Assembly (NCBI RefSeq): GCF_029978005.1
Contig: NZ_JARKOZ010000044.1
Location: 62,001 to 126,000 of the forward strand
Reading direction: 5' to 3'
Length of the DNA stretch: 64,000 nucleotides
Origin: Solidesulfovibrio sp.
GTDB taxonomy: Bacteria > Desulfobacterota > Desulfovibrionia > Desulfovibrionales > Desulfovibrionaceae
Position 1 is the stretch's first letter; each line of letters begins with the position of its first letter. The position numbers and the translations under genes were made by a program. This document shows, in pieces, positions 57,334 through 64,000 of this stretch. The notes under the pieces are model-generated. The model saw nothing but the letters and a program-made list of their open reading frames with translations. It had not been told where the DNA came from and searched no databases.

Positions 57334-60225
57334 ATGCCTGCGCCGCCTCCGCCCGATCCCCGCGAACTGGCGCGTTCCGCGTTGGATTGGCTGCGCCGTC
57401 TCCAGGTCCGGGAGGACGGCTATGACCAGGGCGGCATTGCCGATCCCCTGGACGGGCGGGTGGCCGGGGAGCACTACGCCACCACGCATTTCGCCTGGTG
57501 CTGCGCCCTCCAGCACCAGGCCCGGCCGGACGGGGAGTTGCTCGAGGCGGCCCTGAGCGCCATGGCCTTCCACCTGCGCACTTCCCCGGACGAGTACGCG
57601 CCGGGGACATGGTCCTACCACTGGGATTTCAACAACCTGGCCTCCGTGGAGACATACTTGCTGTTGCGCGGGGAGGCGCCGGGCGCCTTGGGCGAGGCGT
57701 GGCTTGCGAGCCTGCGCGGTTGGAAGACCAATGTCCACTGGGCGGTGAACTGGGTGGCCATGCGGGCCTTGGCCCATTTCAGGCGGTTCGGGTTGTTCGG
57801 CGACGACTCGGATCGCCTCGCGGCGGGCGAGTGGCTGGCCTATGTGCTGGCGTCGCAACTGCCTGACGGAGGCATCGAGGACGTTCGGGGCAAGAGCCTG
57901 CCCAGCCAGTACCATGCCTACGTCGCCTGTCTGCTGCACCGCCTGTTGCCGACCCATCCCGGCGTGTCGCGGGCCGTCGTCCTGTCGGCGCGCTGGCTTC
58001 TGGCCATCACCGGCCCGGACGGCGAGAGCAACGCCCTGGGACGCGGCCAGGGGCAGGTCTTCGGCTATGCCTGCGCGGTCTACCTGTTTCGGGCCGCGGT
58101 GGGGCTGGACCCGCAGCATGCCCCCCAGTACCGCTTCGCGGCCCGGAAGACCTTGGAACGGTTGCGTCGGTTCCAGACAGGGGAAGGATGGTGGCCGCTG
58201 GTGTGCAACCGGCTTCCCGTCAAACGTCGGGCAGGCTGGTACGACTATCACCATTTGAGCGTGTACAACGCCTTCGCCGCCGTCTGGCTGACCCTCGCCG
58301 GGGCCTTGCCGATGCTGCCGGGACCGGCGGAGCCCCCCCCGTCGGGCGTCGCCTGGCTCCGGGATTCGGGCCTGCTGGCGGTGCGGCGCAAGCGGTGGTT
58401 CGCCCTCTTCGGCGCGGGCCGCGACGGGGCCGGGTACGCCACCGAGGCGGGCATCACCCCGCACGATCTCCAATGGGAAGGCCGGACGCTTTTCCGCTAT
58501 CCTCTGGGGCCGGGGCCGGGGAAGTACGGAATCCTGGCCCGGGACAGCGGACAGGAGGCCAACTGCTGGTCGCCGCTCTGGAGGGTGGGGGACGGGCCCT
58601 GGCGGGCGCCGACGGGCGCGCAAGGGACCTTGGAACCGGGACCGGGGCGCAACCGCTGGAGGTTGCGCCTGTCGCGGGATGGCGCGCTGTGGCAGCGGGA
58701 ACTTGTGCTGGGGCGGCGTTTCCTTGAGGCCAGGGACAGCCTGGATTTGCCGGCAAACCCTGGCGATTTGCCGGACGTGACCATCCGGACCCACAATTTC
58801 GGCTGGGCGGCCGACAGCCCGTGGCGGCTGGGACCGACGTATGCGCGGGATACCCTCGACGGCACGGTTCTGCGGCTCTGGGGCGGCGAGCCCCTGGCCG
58901 AGGCCGGGACGCTGGAAACCGCCTGGGGCGAAACCCGCGTCCTGGCGGCCACGGGAAACGGCGCGTCCGTTCGCTGCGGCTGGCGTCTGCGCCAGGGACC
59001 GGCCCCCGTCGGGGGACGGCTGCCCGGCATCGTCTGTTTGAGTTGGGACCCGTGGTCCACGCTTTGGAAACGCAAGCAACGGCTGCTCTTCGAGCTGGCC
59101 CGCAGTGGCCGGTCGCCGCGTACCCTGTACGTGGAGCCGAGCATCCCCCTGACCGGGATTCTCGAAGACGCCTGGAGCCTTGTGCGGCCGCAAGGGGAGC
59201 GCTCCCGCCGCTGTCTGCGCGGGAGGCCCGTGGATATTGGCCATGGCTTGCATCTGGCCTCTCCCTTGTGGCCTTGGCCGGGGCGACGCACCTTTCCGGG
59301 GCTGGGCCGGGCCAACCACCGGTCCTGGCTGGCCCAGCTGCGCCGCTTCGTCGACCGGGTCGGGTTCCCCGACGGCTACGTGCTGTGGCTGTACCATCCG
59401 GCCCAGCGCGACGCCTTGGACGTCCTGGGCGACGACGCGGAACTGGTGGTCTTCGATTGGACCGACGATTGGGTCCAGGCCCTGCCTGAGGAGCAGGCCG
59501 CCAGGGACGGGCGGCTCCTTGAAGACCGGCAGCGGGAAATGCTGTGCCGGGCGGATGTGGTCTTCGCCGTGTCCAAAGCCCTCGTCAAACGGGCCGAGGC
59601 CTGGTGCCCGCAAGTCCATTACCTGCCGAACGCCACGGATCCGGAGGTGTTTCGGCCCTGGGACCCGGGCCTGTCCCCCCACCCCCTGCTGGGCCGCCGG
59701 CCGGCCCTGGTCTATCTTTCCCAGATCAACGAACGCCTGGATGTGGAACTGCTCCGGGCGATCGCCCTGGCCAGGCCCCAGTGGGCCGTGATCATGGCCG
59801 GTCCGTTGGTATGCGGCGAAGCCGTGGTCGCCCCGCTGCAAGGGCTTGCCAACGTGCTATGGACCGGCCCGTTGCCGTATCAGGAGGCGGCGGCATTGGC
59901 CGCCCAGGCCGATGTCTGTCTTTTGCCCCACCGCGAGGACGCCCTGACCGGCGTGCTCGATCCCATCAAGATCTACGACTACCTGGCCACGGGACGCCCC
60001 ATCGTGTCCACGGCGGTGGCCATGCACCCGGATGTGGCGCCGTTGGTGCGGGTGGCCAGCGGCCCGCGGGCCTTCATCGAGGCCGTGGAATCGGCCCTGG
60101 CCGAACCGCCTTCGGCGGCCGAACGCCGGGCCCGGGCGGCCAAGGCCCATACCTGGGCCGCCCGGGCCCGGCAAGCCGCCGACGTGCTCGAGAGGTTTTT
60201 CCCCGAGGGGGCGCCATGCGCATAG
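57334..60225 (+). CDS. Fusion: alpha/alpha-toroid (heparinase II/III-like) + GT4-like glycosyltransferase (963 aa)
   Basis: N-term MPAPPPPDPRELARSALDWLRRLQVREDGYDQGGIADPLDG...NALGRGQGQVFGYACAVYLFRAA...beta-rich linker; C-term RLPGIVCLSWDPWSTLWKRKQRLLFELARSGRSPRTLYVEPS...VHYLPNATDPEVF...DPIKIYDYLATGRPIVSTAVAM. Met at 57334 follows the preceding stop. Confidence 0.8.
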   Translation: MPAPPPPDPRELARSALDWLRRLQVREDGYDQGGIADPLDGRVAGEHYATTHFAWCCALQHQARPDGELLEAALSAMAFHLRTSPDEYAPGTWSYHWDFNNLASVETYLLLRGEAPGALGEAWLASLRGWKTNVHWAVNWVAMRALAHFRRFGLFGDDSDRLAAGEWLAYVLASQLPDGGIEDVRGKSLPSQYHAYVACLLHRLLPTHPGVSRAVVLSARWLLAITGPDGESNALGRGQGQVFGYACAVYLFRAAVGLDPQHAPQYRFAARKTLERLRRFQTGEGWWPLVCNRLPVKRRAGWYDYHHLSVYNAFAAVWLTLAGALPMLPGPAEPPPSGVAWLRDSGLLAVRRKRWFALFGAGRDGAGYATEAGITPHDLQWEGRTLFRYPLGPGPGKYGILARDSGQEANCWSPLWRVGDGPWRAPTGAQGTLEPGPGRNRWRLRLSRDGALWQRELVLGRRFLEARDSLDLPANPGDLPDVTIRTHNFGWAADSPWRLGPTYARDTLDGTVLRLWGGEPLAEAGTLETAWGETRVLAATGNGASVRCGWRLRQGPAPVGGRLPGIVCLSWDPWSTLWKRKQRLLFELARSGRSPRTLYVEPSIPLTGILEDAWSLVRPQGERSRRCLRGRPVDIGHGLHLASPLWPWPGRRTFPGLGRANHRSWLAQLRRFVDRVGFPDGYVLWLYHPAQRDALDVLGDDAELVVFDWTDDWVQALPEEQAARDGRLLEDRQREMLCRADVVFAVSKALVKRAEAWCPQVHYLPNATDPEVFRPWDPGLSPHPLLGRRPALVYLSQINERLDVELLRAIALARPQWAVIMAGPLVCGEAVVAPLQGLANVLWTGPLPYQEAAALAAQADVCLLPHREDALTGVLDPIKIYDYLATGRPIVSTAVAMHPDVAPLVRVASGPRAFIEAVESALAEPPSAAERRARAAKAHTWAARARQAADVLERFFPEGAPCA

Positions 60226-61340
60226 CCGTGGATGCTTCCGTGCTGCATCTGCCCGAATTGCGGGGCATCGGTTCCTATCTTTGCGAGCTTTTGGCCGCCT
60301 GGCCCGAGCCGCGGGACGAGTTCGCGCTGCTCAGTCCCGGCCCCATCCCGGAGGGGCGTCTGCGCGGCCCGGCGCAAAAGCGCGTGCTCGTTTTGCCCGA
60401 ACCGCGCGGCAACCGGTTCTACACCTGGCGGTGGTGGTCGCTCCCCCGGGCCGTGCGCCGGCTTGCGCCGGATCTGCTGTGGTGCCCGGCCAATCAGGCC
60501 GTGCCCGTCGCCGGATTCCCCCAGGCCGTGACCGTCCACGACACCTTGTTGCAGGAGCGGGTGCGCCACGTCGGGCCGATCGAGCGCTTCTACCACGGCT
60601 GGCTCAGCCCCTGGTGGACGCGCCGGTACGCCGCCCGGATCATCACCGTGAGCGAATTTTCCAAGGCACGCATCCGGAAGGTCTTCGCCTGCGCTTGCGA
60701 GCGCGTCCGGGTGATCGCCAACGGGGCCACTCTGCCGGCGCGACCGTTTGCCTCGAAGGAGCAGGCCAGGGCCTACCTGCGGGCCAAGGGACTGGTGGGA
60801 CGGCCGTATGTCCTGGCGTTGGGGGCGCAAAGCCCCTGGAAAAACACCGCCGGGGCCCTGCGGGCCTTCGCCCTGGCCGGCCGGCAGCTTGCGGAAATGG
60901 ATTTCGTGGTGGCCGGCGTGCAGCCGCGTGCCCGGGAGCGATTTGCGGCCCTGGGCCGGGAACTGGGGCTTTCCCCAAGGCTGCGCATGCCGGGCTTTGT
61001 CGCGTCGGCTGACCGGGATGCCTTGTACCAGGGGGCCGAAGTTTTCGTCTATCCTTCGCTTTGGGAAGGCTTCGGCCTGCCCCCCCTGGAGGCCATGGCC
61101 CTGAACACGCCGGTAGTGGCTTCCGACGCGGCATCCGTGCCCGAGGTGGTCGGCAAGGGGGCGCTTCTCGTCGATGCCGCCGATCCCGGGGCCCTGGCCC
61201 GGAGCATTGTGGACGTGTTGCATTCCCCGGAGCTGGGGCGATCGCTGGTCGCGGCCGGGCGGGAGAACGTCAAACGCTTTCGCTGGGACGACGCGGCCAG
61301 GGCCCATCGAGACCTCTTCATGGAGTGTGCGGCGCGATGA
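60216..61340 (+). CDS. Glycosyltransferase family 4
   Basis: MRIAVDASVLHLPELRGIGSYLCELL; ITVSEFSKARIRKVF; YPSLWEGFGLPPLEAMALNTPVVASDAASVPEVVG. Confidence 0.93.
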   Translation: MRIAVDASVLHLPELRGIGSYLCELLAAWPEPRDEFALLSPGPIPEGRLRGPAQKRVLVLPEPRGNRFYTWRWWSLPRAVRRLAPDLLWCPANQAVPVAGFPQAVTVHDTLLQERVRHVGPIERFYHGWLSPWWTRRYAARIITVSEFSKARIRKVFACACERVRVIANGATLPARPFASKEQARAYLRAKGLVGRPYVLALGAQSPWKNTAGALRAFALAGRQLAEMDFVVAGVQPRARERFAALGRELGLSPRLRMPGFVASADRDALYQGAEVFVYPSLWEGFGLPPLEAMALNTPVVASDAASVPEVVGKGALLVDAADPGALARSIVDVLHSPELGRSLVAAGRENVKRFRWDDAARAHRDLFMECAAR

Positions 61341-62602
61341 AACGTATCCTGGTGGTCGAGACCGGAGCGGGATTCGGCGGCGCCCTGACCAGTCTGGCGA
61401 CATTGCTTGCCTGCCTGAACGCCTCCGTGTGGGAGGTGCATCTGCTTACGGCCTACCCGCAGGACTGTATCGAGCCCGCAGGCGCGGTGCGTCGGGTGGG
61501 GGTTTTGCCGCGGCAGCGGCGCTATGGCCCGAACTGCGGCCTGGAGTCGGCCTTGCGGCCGGTTTTGGGAAGACGGGCCGGCAATGCCGCCTTTTTGGTC
61601 GATCTGCTCACCACGGGTCGAAGATTCGCCCGGAACGTCGCGGCGTACGCCCGGAAGCACCGTATCGACATCATCCAGGGCAACAACGGCATTCTCATCA
61701 ATGACGCCGTGATCCTCGGCGCGCGGCGGTCGGGCCGGCCGTGCGTCATCCACGCCAGGGGCGGCGAATATCCGAGCCGCCTGGCAAGCTGGCTGGCCGG
61801 AAGCGTCTCCCGCGTGCTGGCCGTGTCGGGCTATGTGGCGCAAACCATCCGGATGCTGGGCTTGGGGCCGCAGCGAATCGTCCTGACGCCGGAAGGCCTG
61901 GACGTCCCGGCCTTTGTCGCGGGCGTCGACGCCGCGGGCTTTCGACTGCGGCACGGCCTGCCGCGAGAACTTCCTTTGATCGGGCTGGTGGGTTGTCTGG
62001 TGGGTTGGAAGGGGCATGACGTCTTCCTCGAAGCCTGCGCGCAGGCCTTGCCCGGGATTTCGGCCGGGGCGCTGATCGTCGGAGGGGAGCCGGACGGCTC
62101 GGGCCGGGAGTTGGCGCGGCTGCGGCACAAGGCCCTGGAACTGGGCATCGGGGACCGGGTCTGGTTCACGGGGCACGAGAAGGACGTGGCCTCGGCCATG
62201 GCCGCGTGCCAGGTGGTGGTTCACGCCTCCACCAGCCCGGAGCCTTTCGGCCGGGTGATCCTGGAAGCCATGGCCCTTGGGCGTCCGGTTGTCGCCAGCC
62301 TGGCCGGCGGGCCTGCGGAGATCATCGAGTCAGGTTCGGACGGGTGGCTCGTGCCGCCGGGCGACGCCCGGGCCCTGGCCGGGGCCATCCGCAGCCTGCT
62401 CGCCGATGCCGGCATGCGCGAGCGCATCGGCCTGGCCGGTCTGGAAAAGGTCCGCAAGCGCTATGCGCTTCGCGCCCACGCCGCGAAGGTGGAATCGGTG
62501 TGGGAGGAATTGGCGCGACTGCCTGCGGATGCAGGGGAAACCGGAGCGGTTCGGGCGTCGGGCGCTGACGCGAAGCCGGCGGGGCGTCACGAAAAATCCT
62601 AA
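61337..62602 (+). CDS. Glycosyltransferase family 4
   Basis: ILVVETGAGFGGALTSLATLL; HARGGEYPSRLASW; LVGWKGHDVFLEA; EPFGRVILEAMALGRPVVASLAGGPAEII. Confidence 0.92.
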   Translation: MKRILVVETGAGFGGALTSLATLLACLNASVWEVHLLTAYPQDCIEPAGAVRRVGVLPRQRRYGPNCGLESALRPVLGRRAGNAAFLVDLLTTGRRFARNVAAYARKHRIDIIQGNNGILINDAVILGARRSGRPCVIHARGGEYPSRLASWLAGSVSRVLAVSGYVAQTIRMLGLGPQRIVLTPEGLDVPAFVAGVDAAGFRLRHGLPRELPLIGLVGCLVGWKGHDVFLEACAQALPGISAGALIVGGEPDGSGRELARLRHKALELGIGDRVWFTGHEKDVASAMAACQVVVHASTSPEPFGRVILEAMALGRPVVASLAGGPAEIIESGSDGWLVPPGDARALAGAIRSLLADAGMRERIGLAGLEKVRKRYALRAHAAKVESVWEELARLPADAGETGAVRASGADAKPAGRHEKS

Positions 62603-62698
62603 CCGCGTTCATTTTGGCATGTTCCCGAGGGCCAGGGCAAAGATTTGGGCTGGGACAAAGACCCGGATCATGACTGGCCAGTGCAAGAGAGGTGCTTC

Positions 62699-63832
62699 AT
62701 GTCTCTGCAACATATTCCTTTTTATGACGGGATCGCTTCCCGGTGCGCCTTTGTCGGGACGACCATGAGAAACGTCATGAAACGCAATGCCACGAAGAAG
62801 CCGGAGGCGTTCCTGCGCATCAGCCAGCTTCATGATCGCTACATGTATCTTCTGGCCGAATTCTTCGTGCAGGCAGGGTATTATGTGTATATTGCAGCGC
62901 CGATAAAAATTGAAGATTACTACAAGAGGGATGCCTATGCAGCCTATGTGGGCATGTCAAAAAATATGAAATATACTAAATATTTGGTTAAAACTGACCG
63001 GCCAAAGGCCCTGTTGTGCTCCGACTCCGCCGTGGACGGGCGGACTGCATCGATGTTCGAGATGAGCATTTTTCTCAACTATGACGTCGATATTCCTCCT
63101 GGAACGCGGGATGGGGCACTGGTTTTGCCCTATCCCATGCATCCCAATGTATATCGTACGGGTCAAGTGGCCATGATTCCGGAATTGCGGCGGCTTCCCA
63201 AATGCGTGGGCGTTTTTTTTGCCGGAAACATCAAGCCGGAGTATGCATCCGAATCCAAGTTGTTACGGCATTACGTCTCCCGTCCCGCCGCCGTGGAGAG
63301 CGTCTTGCGCCGGTTCGGCCGACGCGTGCGGTTGTTTTCCAGGCGCGAGGCGCTGCTGCGCGCCCTCGCCGAAGAGGACCTCGGGTCCTCCATTGTCGTG
63401 TTCGACGCCACCACCGAGCGACTCGGGCGGGAAGAGTGGTTCCCCGTGCTGGCGAGGAGCCGGTTTTTTTTGGCCCTGCCAGGGGTGGTCATGCCCATGT
63501 GCCACAATTGCGTCGAGGCCATGGCCTTGGGCGTGGTGCCGATCCTCGGTTATGGGCAGCTGTTTTCCCCGCCGCTCGAATCTGGGGCCGTTTGTCTCGA
63601 GTACGTTTCGGAAGCGGAACTCGCCGCGGCCATCGAAACGGCCTTGGCCATGGACGCGACGACGTACGCCCGAATGCGGCGGCGCAGCCTGGACCATTAC
63701 GACCGCTACATGGTCCCAAGCGCCTTTCTCCGCGGGCTCTCGCATGCCCGAGGGCGAACCGTGGAACTCCGCTTCGCCGCCGAAGGGGTCAGCGAGAAGG
63801 TGGCCAGGACCACGGCGACAGCCTGGGCTTAA
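62699..63832 (+). CDS. Exostosin/GT47-like putative glycosyltransferase
   Basis: VGVFFAGNIKPEY; LARSRFFLALPGVVMPMCHNCVEAMALGVVPILGYGQLF resembles exostosin-type C-termini; Met 62699 chosen over ORF start 62645. Confidence 0.55.
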   Translation: MSLQHIPFYDGIASRCAFVGTTMRNVMKRNATKKPEAFLRISQLHDRYMYLLAEFFVQAGYYVYIAAPIKIEDYYKRDAYAAYVGMSKNMKYTKYLVKTDRPKALLCSDSAVDGRTASMFEMSIFLNYDVDIPPGTRDGALVLPYPMHPNVYRTGQVAMIPELRRLPKCVGVFFAGNIKPEYASESKLLRHYVSRPAAVESVLRRFGRRVRLFSRREALLRALAEEDLGSSIVVFDATTERLGREEWFPVLARSRFFLALPGVVMPMCHNCVEAMALGVVPILGYGQLFSPPLESGAVCLEYVSEAELAAAIETALAMDATTYARMRRRSLDHYDRYMVPSAFLRGLSHARGRTVELRFAAEGVSEKVARTTATAWA

Positions 63833-64000
63833 GCCGAAACCTATGACGGGTTCGCTGTCCGGCGGTGCTCGCGCCCGTCGGCGAGATGGCCGCTTCTCTC
63901 GGCTCCCGTGGCGGTCTCGGGCATGTTGTTGATCATCGAGCGCAGAAGGGCGCTCAGGGCATCCGCCGGCGAGTCCTCTTTCGGGCGCATTTCAGGCCGG

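Noticed and set aside
57301-59841. 846-aa minus-strand ORF
   Set aside because: Antisense shadow of the toroid-GT fusion; Gly/Arg/Pro/Gln bias.

Overview
High-GC bacterial chromosome segment, probably deltaproteobacterial (Desulfovibrio-like; inferred from gene content only). Most of it is an exosortase/PEP-CTERM-associated exopolysaccharide (EPS) locus. Left part (1-14.3 kb): sensor and chemotaxis-type signalling genes (PAS kinases, a CheB-CheR fusion), an AAA+ ATPase, an AI-2E-family transporter, a collapsed cyclic beta-glucan synthase pseudogene and a B12-binding radical SAM protein. 14.4-20.1 kb: one small PEP-CTERM protein gene, then prsR, prsK, epsI and an exosortase, all on the minus strand. 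20.1-24.0 kb: an AT-richer, IS3-scarred insertion carrying a LuxR-type regulator and a PAS kinase whose N-terminus derives from an IS3 OrfA. 24.0-39.9 kb: prsT and the EPS operon (sugar transferase, export protein, chain-length factor, tyrosine kinase, ATPase, outer-membrane protein, deacetylase, O-antigen ligase, glycosyltransferases). 39.9-41.6 kb: a divergent NAD-dependent epimerase. 41.6-63.8 kb: a second plus-strand operon with many glycosyltransferases (GTs), Wzm/Wzt ABC export, FemAB/GNAT-like enzymes, deacetylases and two unusual fusions (GT4 + DUF4091/GH123-like; alpha/alpha-toroid + GT4). Strongest non-gene signals: two near-consensus sigma-54 promoters (PEP-CTERM gene, epimerase) that share an upstream TTGTCGGGA element, which suggests a local PrsR regulon. 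No tRNA, rRNA or CRISPR array was seen. All family calls come from motif recognition by eye; no searches were run.
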